In this document: positions 16,383 through 24,015 of the stretch, in pieces
How positions within the stretch are numbered: position 1 is the stretch's first letter
How the letters are laid out: every line of letters begins with the position of its first letter
NCBI RefSeq assembly: GCF_900091955.1
Contig: NZ_FMDF01000132.1
Coordinates: 1 to 32,013, forward strand
DNA: 32,013 nucleotides
Source of the DNA: Streptomyces sp. Ncost-T10-10d
Lineage (GTDB): Bacteria; Actinomycetota; Actinomycetes; Streptomycetales; Streptomycetaceae
Direction: 5' to 3'
Made by a program: the position numbers and the translations under genes
Notes under the pieces: model-generated
Told to the model about the DNA's origin: nothing
Database searches by the model: none
The model's input: only the letters and a program-made list of their open reading frames with translations

Positions 16383-17762
16383 CTAGCGCTTGACGCGAAT
16401 CAGCTTCTTGTTGGCGAACTCGTCCATGCCGTACCTGCCGAGTTCACGGCCGATCCCGGACCGCTTGATTCCTCCGAAAGGGAGCTCCGCGGCGGTGCCG
16501 GGGGCGTCGTTGATGTACACCATCCCGGCTTCCAGGCGGTCGGCGACTCTCAGTGCGTGCTCCTCGTCGTCGCACTGGACGACCGCGCCGAGACCGTACG
16601 GGCTGTTGTTGGCGAGCGCGATCGCCTCTTCCTCGTCGGCCACTCGGTGGATGAGGGCGACGGGGCCGAACAGTTCCTCGTGAAAGGCGCGCATCCGGTC
16701 GGTCACCCCGGTGAGGACCGTCGGCTCGTACCAGGCGCCGGGGCGGTCGATGCGGCGGCCTCCGGTGAGGACCGTCGCGCCCTGTGCCACCGCGTCGTCG
16801 ACCTGGGCGGCGAGAGCCTCGGCGGCGGCGACGGAGGAGAGCGGGCCCAGGAAGGTGGCGGGGTCGGTGGGATCGCCGGGCTCGACCGCCCGCACCTCAG
16901 CGGTGAACTTCTCGACGAAGGCGTCGTGTTGCTCGTCGAGGACGATGATGCGCTTGGCGGCGTTGCAGGCCTGGCCCGCGTTGCCGAACCGACCGGTGAA
17001 GGCCTGCTGGACGGCTCGGGTCAGATCGGCGCCGCCGAGCACGAGGAAGGGGTCGGAGCCGCCGAGCTCCAGTACGACCTTCTTCAGGTGCCTTCCGGCG
17101 ATCTCGGCGACCGCGGCGCCCGCCCGCTCGGAGCCGGTCAGCGAGACACCCTGCACCCGCGGGTCCGCGATGACGTCGGCCACCTGCTCGTCGGAGGCGA
17201 AGAGGTTGATGTACGCACCCTCGGGCAGGCCCGCGTCACGGAAGATCTGCTCCATGGCGAGCGCGGACGCGGGACACTGGGGGGCGTGCTTGAGCAGGAT
17301 CGTGTTGCCCAGCATCAGATTGGGCGCCGCGAACCGGGCAACCTGGTAGTAGGGGTAGTTCCAGGGCATGATCCCCAGGAGCGGCCCGACCGCCTCCTTG
17401 CGGACGACGGCGGTGCCGCCGGCGACGACGGCCAGTTCCTCGTCGGCGAGGAAGACGGCACCGTTGTCGGCGTAGTAGCGGTAGATCGACACAACGATGT
17501 CGATCTCGATCCCGGCCTGTGTGACGGGCTTGCCCATCTCCTGAGTGATCAGGGCGGCCAGGTCGTCCTTGCGTTCGGCGTGCAGATCGGCCACGCGGTG
17601 CAGCAGGGCGGCCCGTTCCTCGACGGGGCGTCCGCGCCAGCCGGTCTGCGCGGCGGTAGAAGCGGCCAGGGCCTGGGCGATCGATGCGGCGGTGGACTGT
17701 GGGTAGCGCCGGACCGTTGCTCCGGTGGCCGGGTCGACGATGGCGTACTGAGTGGTGGTCAT
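16383..17762 (-). CDS. NAD(P)+-dependent aldehyde dehydrogenase
   Basis: This 459-aa cytoplasmic enzyme oxidises an aldehyde to the acid. Catalytic residues are N134 in IMPWNYPYYQ, E232 in LELGGSDPF, and nucleophile C266 in GNAGQACNAAK. The SLTGSERAG loop binds the nicotinamide cofactor. Length and motifs resemble the succinate-semialdehyde dehydrogenase (GabD/AldA-like) branch rather than the CoA-acylating methylmalonate-semialdehyde branch. The gene starts 13 bases after the TPP-enzyme stop, so the two form an operon. In that setting it may oxidise the aldehyde made by 2-oxoacid decarboxylation. Malonic semialdehyde from beta-alanine is another possible substrate, given the flanking operons. 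Neither is shown. Confidence 0.9.
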   Translation of the reverse strand: MTTTQYAIVDPATGATVRRYPQSTAASIAQALAASTAAQTGWRGRPVEERAALLHRVADLHAERKDDLAALITQEMGKPVTQAGIEIDIVVSIYRYYADNGAVFLADEELAVVAGGTAVVRKEAVGPLLGIMPWNYPYYQVARFAAPNLMLGNTILLKHAPQCPASALAMEQIFRDAGLPEGAYINLFASDEQVADVIADPRVQGVSLTGSERAGAAVAEIAGRHLKKVVLELGGSDPFLVLGGADLTRAVQQAFTGRFGNAGQACNAAKRIIVLDEQHDAFVEKFTAEVRAVEPGDPTDPATFLGPLSSVAAAEALAAQVDDAVAQGATVLTGGRRIDRPGAWYEPTVLTGVTDRMRAFHEELFGPVALIHRVADEEEAIALANNSPYGLGAVVQCDDEEHALRVADRLEAGMVYINDAPGTAAELPFGGIKRSGIGRELGRYGMDEFANKKLIRVKR

Positions 17763-17775
17763 GGTGTGTACTCGC

Positions 17776-19479
17776 TTACGGCAGGGGGATGTTCTGGTCG
17801 ACGACGACGTGGATGACGGCGGGCCTGCGCTCGCCCGTCACAGCCTTGAGCGCACGCTCGACGGCCCCGGCCACCTGGTCGTCGGCGGTGACGGTCTCGC
17901 CGTGGGCACCGAAGGCACGCGCGTAGGCGGCGAAGTCGGGGTTGGCGAGCTGGGTGCCGCTGATCCGGCCCGGATAGTGGCGTTCCTGGTGCTCGCGGAT
18001 CGTTCCGTACTGCCGGTTGTCCATCAGGATCACGAGAAAGGCCGCACCGTACTGCACTGCCGTGGCGATCTCCTGACCATTCATCAGGAACTCGCCGTCG
18101 CCCGCGACGGCGACGGTCAGCCGGCCGGGGCTCTCCAGCGAGGCGGCGAGGGCGGCCGGGACGCTGTAGCCCATGGAGCCGTTGCGCATGCTGAGCTGGC
18201 TGGGGAAGACCCGGGTCGGCAGATAACGCTGGGCCCAGATGCAGTGGTTGCCGGCACCGAAGGTGTAGACGGCGTCGTCGGGGAGCCGTTCGACGACTTC
18301 GGCGACGACGCTCGTCATGTGGGCGGTGCCCGGTGCGGTCGCCGGGAGCCCGGCGCCGGTGCGGGCCGCGGCGGGCAGTGCGGCGTGCCGCGCCTGCTCC
18401 TCGCGGGCCTCGGCGGTCCACTGCGTCCAGTCGGGGTGACCGGTCAGGTCGAGACCGGTCAGGGCTTCGGTGAAGGTGTCGGGGGCGGCGAGTATCTGCC
18501 GGGTGAGGGCGCCGCTGCGACCTCGCAGGGTGGCGTCGATGTTGGCGACGACGGTGGTGGACGACGGGGATTGGCGCAGCGTGTAGCCGTCGCTGGGTAC
18601 GTCGGTCAGTACGCCGCCGACGCAGAGCAGCAGATCGGCCTCCTCGACCCGGCGGGCCAGCGAGTCGAGCCGCCCGTATCCCAACTGGCCCGCATTGACC
18701 GGTGAGTCGAAGGGCACCCGGTCGGAGGCCCGCCAGTCCTGGGCGACCGGAATGCGGTGGCGCTCGGCGAAGGCGGTGAGCCGGGCGGCGGCGCGAGGGG
18801 TCCAGCGGGGGCCGCCGGCGAGGATGAGCGGACGCTCGGCGCGGACGAACAGCTCGCGCAGCGCCTCGAGTTCGGCGGGGGCGACGCCGCCGTCCGCCAC
18901 CGGGACGACCGGGTGGAGATCCGGCGGTGCGGGGCGGGTGATGATGTCCTCGGGCAGCCCGACGACGACCGGCCCGGGACGGCCCGAACGCGCGGCGAAG
19001 AAGGCCTCGGCGACCAGCTCGGAGGCGCGCTCCGGCTGGTCGAGGAGGAGGACACGCTTGGCCTGCGTGCCGAACCAGGCACGCGGGTCGAAGTCCTGGA
19101 AGGCCTCGCGGTCGCGGTGGTCGCTCGGGATCAGGCCGACGAACAGAACGAGGGGTGTGGCGTCCTGCCAGGCGGCGTGGACGGCCACGTAGGCGTTGGC
19201 GGCGCCGGGGCCGCGGGTGACCAGGGCGACGCCGGGCTCACCGGTGAGCTTTCCGTGCGCCTCCGCCATGTAGGCGGCGCCGCCCTCGTGGCGGCAGACG
19301 ACGGTGGTGATGTCGGAGTCGTGCAGCCCGTCGAGGACATCGAGGTAGCTCTCGCCCGGGACGGCGAAGACACGCCGGACCCCGTGCAGGGCAAGGGACT
19401 CGACAAGGGCGTGACCGGCGGAGCGGGTGCGGGCGCGGTCGGTGCCGGGGCGTGCGGAAGCGGGTGACATGACGGTCAC
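17776..19479 (-). CDS. thiamine-pyrophosphate-dependent enzyme, acetolactate synthase/2-oxoacid decarboxylase family
   Basis: This 567-aa enzyme has the three-domain TPP fold. The N-terminal PYR domain has FAVPGESYLDVLDGL and the activating glutamate in CRHEGGAAYMAEA. The middle domain covers about 190-330. The C-terminal PP domain has the GDG...N cofactor motif (GDGEFLMNGQE through MDNRQYGTIREH). A GTG at 19479 has AAGGA eight bases upstream; an ATG at 19470 is the alternative. Anabolic acetolactate synthase is normally paired with a small regulatory subunit, which is absent here. Pairing with an aldehyde dehydrogenase suggests a catabolic 2-oxoacid decarboxylase or carboligase. The substrate cannot be assigned by eye. 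Confidence 0.87.
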   Translation of the reverse strand: MTVMSPASARPGTDRARTRSAGHALVESLALHGVRRVFAVPGESYLDVLDGLHDSDITTVVCRHEGGAAYMAEAHGKLTGEPGVALVTRGPGAANAYVAVHAAWQDATPLVLFVGLIPSDHRDREAFQDFDPRAWFGTQAKRVLLLDQPERASELVAEAFFAARSGRPGPVVVGLPEDIITRPAPPDLHPVVPVADGGVAPAELEALRELFVRAERPLILAGGPRWTPRAAARLTAFAERHRIPVAQDWRASDRVPFDSPVNAGQLGYGRLDSLARRVEEADLLLCVGGVLTDVPSDGYTLRQSPSSTTVVANIDATLRGRSGALTRQILAAPDTFTEALTGLDLTGHPDWTQWTAEAREEQARHAALPAAARTGAGLPATAPGTAHMTSVVAEVVERLPDDAVYTFGAGNHCIWAQRYLPTRVFPSQLSMRNGSMGYSVPAALAASLESPGRLTVAVAGDGEFLMNGQEIATAVQYGAAFLVILMDNRQYGTIREHQERHYPGRISGTQLANPDFAAYARAFGAHGETVTADDQVAGAVERALKAVTGERRPAVIHVVVDQNIPLP

Positions 19480-19541
19480 GGACGGGTCCTTCGGGGAGGT
19501 GCGGCGCAGCTGCGGATACGGATGCGCTCGGCAGGTCCCTC

Positions 19542-19572
19542 AGTATCGGAAGGCACCGGTCATGCCGTCCAA
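19542..19572 (-). promoter_or_regulatory. candidate promoter of the TPP-enzyme operon
   Basis: On the minus strand, TTGGAC (plus 19567-19572) and GATACT (plus 19542-19547) are 19 bases apart, with an A/T-rich stretch (about 19570-19612) behind. Spacing is slightly long. The CTACG operator is absent here, so this operon does not share the pyrimidine control site. Confidence 0.35.
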
Positions 19573-19600
19573 TACACAAATAGCAACCCAACCATAACCA

Positions 19601-19641
19601 TTGAGCATGAAAGCCAGGTGGCGTACGACGTGCCACCTGGC
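19601..19641 (+). promoter_or_regulatory. promoter with -10 centred in a perfect 10-bp inverted repeat
   Basis: TTGAGC (19601-19606) and TACGAC (19624-19629) are 17 bases apart. The arms GCCAGGTGGC (19613-19622) and GCCACCTGGC (19632-19641) enclose the -10. A dimeric repressor bound there would block polymerase, so this is probably an operator for the secreted-protein gene at 19712. It could also act on the divergent operon. The remaining gap 19480-19711 shows no gene. Confidence 0.5.
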
Positions 19642-19711
19642 GAGGGAATCTGCCGGGCGGCACGGAACCGGTCCGAGCCCTGGGCAGGGCCCGCGGCCTA
19701 GCTTCGCTCCC

Positions 19712-20659
19712 ATGATCAGAAATGGATTCATCGTGTCGGCCGTAGCCTGCGCCTCGATCGCCGCAGCAGCTCTGGGGGCCTGGGCGGCCGGCCCTTCGGA
19801 CGGATGGAAGCGTGTCGGGACCGGCATCCAGGGCGGCGTGAGCGGCATGGCGCTGGCCGAGGGCGCACCCGCGGACCCCGACGGGGCCGATGCCGTCATC
19901 GTGCGGGACAACAAGGCGGACCGCGAGAGCCGGGTGGCCACCGTGCGGCTGAGGCCCGGCAGGGCACCCGTCACCACCGAACTGCCCTGGCTCGGCGTAC
20001 TGCCGAAGGATCTGGAGGCGCTCGACGCGGTGCCCGGCCTCGTCGGCCACTACATCGCCCTGGCCAGCAACGGCGACGCCTACCACATCGTTGTGGCGAA
20101 CGGTCGCGCGACCGTTCAGGCCGGTCCCGTCACCGTGCCGGACAGGCGCGACGGCGACAACTACGAGAGCTTCGCGCTGCACCGCGACGAGTCGGGCAAG
20201 GTCTTCGCGGTGTGGGCCACCCGGGGCAGCGGCGAACGGAAGGCCGTCGTACGCGCGGCGTCAGCGACCATCGGCGCACGTGGTCTCGGCTTCGGCTCCC
20301 CCACCACTCGGCAGGAGTTCGCCGTACCGTATCCGAACGAGGACGAGGTGCGGCACATCAGTGACCTGAAGGTCCTGGCGGACGGGACCGTCCTGGTGTC
20401 GTCGGCGTCGGATCCCAATGTGGACAACGGGCCGTTCAGCTCCGCGGTCTACAACGCCGGACGGCTCACCGTGAACGGCGCGCACGACGCCGTGCTGCGG
20501 CTGAGAACGGCCGACGAGCTCACCCCGCTCCGCCGTTTCACCAAGCAGGACGACCGCAAGATCGAAGCGATCGCGTTCCTGCCCGGCGGACGGGCCGTCT
20601 GGGGCACGGACGACGAGAACCACGGCGGCTGGGTGAAGTTCGACCGCGTCACGCCGTAG
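19712..20659 (+). CDS. secreted or membrane-anchored propeller-like protein of unknown function
   Basis: This 315-aa protein starts at ATG 19712, chosen because it gives a clean N-terminal hydrophobic segment (about 5-26, GFIVSAVACASIAAAALGAWAAG); the frame is open upstream without signal character. No lipobox is visible. The exported part is rich in repeated short strands: ATVRLRPGRAPVTTELPW, HYIALASNGDAYHIVV, ADGTVLVSSASDP, and AIAFLPGGRAVWGTDDEN. This fits a beta-propeller-like fold with several acidic loops. I do not recognise a family. It stands alone between divergent and convergent neighbours, with its own predicted promoter and operator. Confidence 0.7.
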   Translation: MIRNGFIVSAVACASIAAAALGAWAAGPSDGWKRVGTGIQGGVSGMALAEGAPADPDGADAVIVRDNKADRESRVATVRLRPGRAPVTTELPWLGVLPKDLEALDAVPGLVGHYIALASNGDAYHIVVANGRATVQAGPVTVPDRRDGDNYESFALHRDESGKVFAVWATRGSGERKAVVRAASATIGARGLGFGSPTTRQEFAVPYPNEDEVRHISDLKVLADGTVLVSSASDPNVDNGPFSSAVYNAGRLTVNGAHDAVLRLRTADELTPLRRFTKQDDRKIEAIAFLPGGRAVWGTDDENHGGWVKFDRVTP

Positions 20660-20713
20660 CCGTCGCGCACCAGCACGCCTCGGCACGCATACGCTGTCGC
20701 TGCCGCGAAACCG

Positions 20714-21631
20714 TCAGGGTCGCGGGGGCGCCGGGATCACGGCGTCCCCCTGTCCCACCAGGAAGTCCCTCAGCCGCACCGCCGTCGCGCGAATGGTGTC
20801 CGCCGCGAAGTGCCCGGGCAGCCAGGCCACATGGAGCGGCACCTGAAGCACCTCCCGGCGTCCGGCCCCTTCCGCCGTGATCCACAGCGCATGCGCCCCG
20901 TACCGCGGCAGATCCGTGCTGACTCCGATCCCGTGCCCCGCCACCGCGAGCGCCTCCACGGTCGGGCCGTCGTCGCACTCGGTCAGCCGCTCAGGCGCGA
21001 GATGCGCCGCGCCGAGCGCGTTGTCCAGTACCGCGCGGCTGACGCTGGAGCGCGAGTGGGCGAACAGCCGGTCGCCGCAGATCTCGGCGAGGCCGATCTC
21101 GGTGCGGCCTTCCCTGGCCCAGGGGTGGTCGGGGGCGACATGCGCCTTCAGGGCGGTGCCGCCGAGGTCGACGGTCTCGAAGCCCTCGACCATCGGCGTC
21201 GGGGACACGATGAAGTCCGCCTCGTCCAGAAGTTCGTCGTTGAGGGCGAAGTGGCCGGCCTGCCGGGTGATCAGCAGCGGATCGTCCGGGCCCGTCGTGG
21301 CGATGAACGGCGCAAGGAAGCCTCGGATGGTGGCCGCCGTGGCAGCGACCGTCAACTGCGCGACCCGCCCGGAGCGGAGCCCCTCGATCGCGGCCTCCAT
21401 CTGGCGGGTCTCCGCGATGACCCGCCGGGCAAGGGGGACGAAGGCGCGCCCGGAGGCGGTCAGCACCAGCCGGTTGCCACGCGGCTCGAAGAGCGTCATA
21501 CGGACCTCCCGCTCCAGCGTCTTGAGCTGACGGCTCAGCCCGGGCTGGGCGACATGGAGGGTGGCGGCGGCGGAAGTGATGGTCCCGGCCTCGACGACAG
21601 CGAGGAAATAGAGGAGGCGCCGGTAGTTCAT
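20714..21631 (-). CDS. LysR-family transcriptional regulator
   Basis: This 305-aa regulator starts at ATG 21631 (MNYRRLLYFLAVVEAG); upstream in-frame codons lack LysR character. Residues 1-60 form the winged helix-turn-helix (TITSAAATLHVAQPGLSRQLKTLE). About 88-295 is the periplasmic-binding-like inducer domain. LysR proteins usually control a divergent neighbour and themselves, so the secreted phosphodiesterase gene starting 182 bases away is the first candidate target. A 12-bp palindrome, CATCGGCCGATG, spans its own start codon (21629-21640). The inducer is unknown. The gene converges with the upstream propeller-like gene, leaving a 54-base gap. Confidence 0.92.
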   Translation of the reverse strand: MNYRRLLYFLAVVEAGTITSAAATLHVAQPGLSRQLKTLEREVRMTLFEPRGNRLVLTASGRAFVPLARRVIAETRQMEAAIEGLRSGRVAQLTVAATAATIRGFLAPFIATTGPDDPLLITRQAGHFALNDELLDEADFIVSPTPMVEGFETVDLGGTALKAHVAPDHPWAREGRTEIGLAEICGDRLFAHSRSSVSRAVLDNALGAAHLAPERLTECDDGPTVEALAVAGHGIGVSTDLPRYGAHALWITAEGAGRREVLQVPLHVAWLPGHFAADTIRATAVRLRDFLVGQGDAVIPAPPRP

Positions 21632-21640
21632 CGGCCGATG
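21629..21640. promoter_or_regulatory. CATCGGCCGATG palindrome at the LysR start
   Basis: This is a perfect 12-base palindrome covering the LysR start codon. The divergent gap 21632-21812 also has scattered T-N11-A patterns expected of LysR sites, but none stands out. Autoregulation is possible; coincidence is also possible in this GC-rich DNA. Confidence 0.25.
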
Positions 21641-21812
21641 ATAGCGACGCCGACTGATAACGAAACGATGACGGGTCTGGTCCAAATGTTGGGTACGGTT
21701 CATGCGCTCGTCCTTTACGCGGCGTGGTCCGCTCACCACCGGCGGCGAGTCTCGGACCCATCACCGGACGCCCCCGATGTCCGGTGCCCACTGACCGATC
21801 CGGGAGGATCAC

Positions 21813-23699
21813 GTGTCCCTGTCGCGCTCCGCGCGTACGGTGCTGGCCGCCGCCACCGTCGCCGCCGTCGCACTGCCGCTCGCCACCACGGCCGCCCACG
21901 CACAGGAGTCCCGGGGTGCGGCCGCTGCCCCGTACGCCGGTCTGCCCTCCGGTACCAAGCAGGCCAAGACCCTGGTCATCGGTATCGACGGCGCCACCTT
22001 CGACGCCTTCTCGCGTGCCGACGTACCGCACATCGAGCAGCTGATGGCCAAGGGCCTGACCGCACGAAGCAACCTGTACGCCAACCCGATGGCCCCGACC
22101 GTCTCCGGTGCCGGCTGGTCGTCCATAGCCACAGGCGTCTGGCCCGACAAGCACCAGGTGAAGGACAACAACTTCACTGCCCCCAACTACGGCCAGTACC
22201 CGGACTACGCGACCCGGCTGGAGACCGCCGACCCGGCCACGTCCACCCTCGTCGTCGGCACCTGGAACCCGATCCCGCAGATCGTCTTCGGTGCGAAGAC
22301 CGATCTGCGGATCGCTGGCGGCAACGACGAGGGCACCACCGCGAAGGCCGAGGACTACCTCGCGCACGGCAACCCCGACTCCGCCTTCGTCCACCTCGAC
22401 GAGGTCGACGGCGCCGGTCACAGCTCCGGCTCCGCGAGCGATGCCTACCTCAAGGCCCTGAACACCGCCGACGCACAGGTCGGCCGGCTGCTCGACGCCG
22501 TGACCTCGCGGCCGACGTACGCCGATGAGGACTGGCTCGTCGTCGTCACCGCCGACCACGGCCACACCCCCACCGGCGGCCACGGCGGCAACACCCCGCT
22601 GGAGCGCGGCACGTTCGTGATCGCCCGGGGCAAGGGCATCGAGCCCGGTTCGGTGCGCGACGACGTCAAGATCACCGACATCGCGCCGACCGTCCTGCGC
22701 CACGAGGGTGTCGCAACCGACCCCGCCTGGAACCTCGACGGCACCTCGCTCGCCGAGCTGAAGCCGGACGCCTTCGACGCGCTGCGCGGCTCTCTCCGTA
22801 CACCCGTCGACGAGACCGGACTCCCGGCCGATGCCAAGGGGTGGACGAACACCGCGCCCGACGGCTGGTCCATCGACAACTCGAGGATGCCGGCCGGTGG
22901 TGTCACCGAGTGGCGCGGCTGGTCCTTCGCCACCGACGAGTTCTGGACCGGCGCCGAGCGCGGCCAGGGCCGCGAGACGAACGTCCGCGCCCGCAATGTG
23001 TTCGCGGTCGCCGACTCCGACGAGTGGGACGACAAGGCGCACGACGCCGGACAGTTCGACTCCACCCTGGTGAGCCCCGCGTACAAGCTGAACGGGGCGG
23101 CGAAGGCGACCGTCTCGTACGCCACGGACTACCGCGTCGACGGTCCGCAGACCGGCGATGTGTACGTCTCGTACGACGGTGGCGTCCCGCAGCTCGTGAA
23201 GTCGTACCGGAGCGACGCCAACACCGTCGAGCGTCTTGAGCTCCCTGTCCCGGCGGGCGCGAAGTCTGCCCGGCTGAGTTTCCGTTACACCGGTACGAAC
23301 AGCGCCTTCTGGACCGTCGACCAGGTCGCCTTCGGCCGGCCCAACCCGCCGTCGCAGCTCGCCGTCACCTCGTTGGAGGCCGACACGGAGCTGCTGGGAC
23401 GGCCCGGCTCCGACGCGTCCTGGAAGGTCACCGCGAACGGTGTGGTGAAGACCGCGCAGGGCAAGCCCGTGAAGGGCGCGAAGGTCACGGCCGAGCTGGC
23501 GGCCGGTGGCAGGGTGCAGAAGCTGACCGGCACGACGAAGAAGGACGGCTCGGTACGCTTCGGGGCCACCGTGCCACGGGGCATCGCCGAGGCCACGCTG
23601 ACCGTCACCGATGTGCGCTACCAGCACCTCGCGTACCACGGCGAGCTCGACCCGGTCCGCACCCTGGATCTCACCCGCCCCACCGGCCACCGGGGCTGA
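21813..23699 (+). CDS. secreted NPP-type alkaline phosphatase-superfamily phosphodiesterase
   Basis: This 628-aa exported enzyme starts at GTG 21813 with GGGAGG just upstream. A signal peptide covers 1-30 (cleavage after AHA). The nucleotide pyrophosphatase/phosphodiesterase core covers about 50-330. Metal and catalytic residues are visible: D59 in VIGIDGATFDAF, nucleophile T96 in APTVSGAGW, D196/D199 and H203 in HLDEVDGAGHSSG, D248/H249 in TADHGH, and H257. After this come a beta-sandwich module (about 350-510, EFWTGAERGQGRE, SPAYKLNGAAKATVSY) and a C-terminal Ig-like strand-rich module (about 515-625). It probably releases phosphate or nucleosides outside the cell. That could supply pyrimidines to the flanking catabolic genes, but no shared operator is seen. 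Confidence 0.85.
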   Translation: MSLSRSARTVLAAATVAAVALPLATTAAHAQESRGAAAAPYAGLPSGTKQAKTLVIGIDGATFDAFSRADVPHIEQLMAKGLTARSNLYANPMAPTVSGAGWSSIATGVWPDKHQVKDNNFTAPNYGQYPDYATRLETADPATSTLVVGTWNPIPQIVFGAKTDLRIAGGNDEGTTAKAEDYLAHGNPDSAFVHLDEVDGAGHSSGSASDAYLKALNTADAQVGRLLDAVTSRPTYADEDWLVVVTADHGHTPTGGHGGNTPLERGTFVIARGKGIEPGSVRDDVKITDIAPTVLRHEGVATDPAWNLDGTSLAELKPDAFDALRGSLRTPVDETGLPADAKGWTNTAPDGWSIDNSRMPAGGVTEWRGWSFATDEFWTGAERGQGRETNVRARNVFAVADSDEWDDKAHDAGQFDSTLVSPAYKLNGAAKATVSYATDYRVDGPQTGDVYVSYDGGVPQLVKSYRSDANTVERLELPVPAGAKSARLSFRYTGTNSAFWTVDQVAFGRPNPPSQLAVTSLEADTELLGRPGSDASWKVTANGVVKTAQGKPVKGAKVTAELAAGGRVQKLTGTTKKDGSVRFGATVPRGIAEATLTVTDVRYQHLAYHGELDPVRTLDLTRPTGHRG

Positions 23700-23704
23700 C
23701 CGGC

Positions 23705-23739
23705 CGGCCGGGCCCAGAGTCGCCGGCCGGGCCCGGCCG
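23705..23739 (+). terminator. hairpin terminator after the phosphodiesterase gene
   Basis: CGGCCGGGCCC (23705-23715) pairs with GGGCCCGGCCG (23729-23739) around a 13-base loop, five bases after the stop. There is no T-tract. It is the first of three hairpins in the 316-bp convergent gap 23700-24015; no gene is supported in that gap. Confidence 0.65.
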
Positions 23740-23842
23740 CAACGCGCATACGCCGGAACCCGTGCCCGGCCACGCCGCTCCCGCGCCGGGGTTACCGTGG
23801 CAGTTCCCGCCGGTGCGGCCCCGCGGGCCGCCGGGGCACACA

Positions 23843-23869
23843 GCACAGCGGCTCCCCACCCCGCTGTGC
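23843..23869. terminator. middle hairpin in the convergent gap
   Basis: GCACAGCGG (23843-23851) pairs with CCGCTGTGC (23861-23869) with a 9-base loop. It lies between the two flanking terminators and may add bidirectional insulation. Confidence 0.4.
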
Positions 23870-23918
23870 GCTGCGCACAGGTTCCCGCTCCCGGACCGGG
23901 TGGTGCTCCTGGACGGAC

Positions 23919-23953
23919 ACGGGGGTGCGATGGCTGCACGGGGGTGTGATGGC
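23919..23953. repeat. tandem 16-bp repeat ACGGGGGTG(C/T)GATGGC
   Basis: Copies at 23919-23934 and 23938-23953 differ at one base and have a 19-base period. The second copy supplies one arm of the terminator at 23938-23998, so the first copy looks like a local duplication of that arm. Confidence 0.5.
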
Positions 23954-23998
23954 GGCCGAGCTACACAGCCGCGTACCGGCCGCCGCCCACACCCCCGT
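23938..23998 (-). terminator. two-part hairpin terminator of the ureidopropionase operon
   Basis: ACGGGGGTGTG (23938-23948) pairs perfectly with CACACCCCCGT (23988-23998). Inside it GGCGGCCG (23951-23958) pairs with CGGCCGCC (23977-23984), leaving an 18-base loop. It begins 17 bases after the aminotransferase stop on the minus strand. There is no T-tract. Confidence 0.7.
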
Positions 23999-24015
23999 CG
24001 CTCATCCGTCGCTTC

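Noticed and set aside
20714..21631. LysR gene as regulator of the pyrimidine operons
   Set aside because: The shared operator is a CTACG palindrome just after the start site, not the T-N11-A site upstream of -35 expected for LysR, and no copy lies near the LysR gene.
20991..23939. 982-aa open frame on the minus strand
   Set aside because: It lies opposite the phosphodiesterase and LysR genes, has the Arg/Gly/Val-rich composition of a GC-rich shadow frame, and shows no motif.
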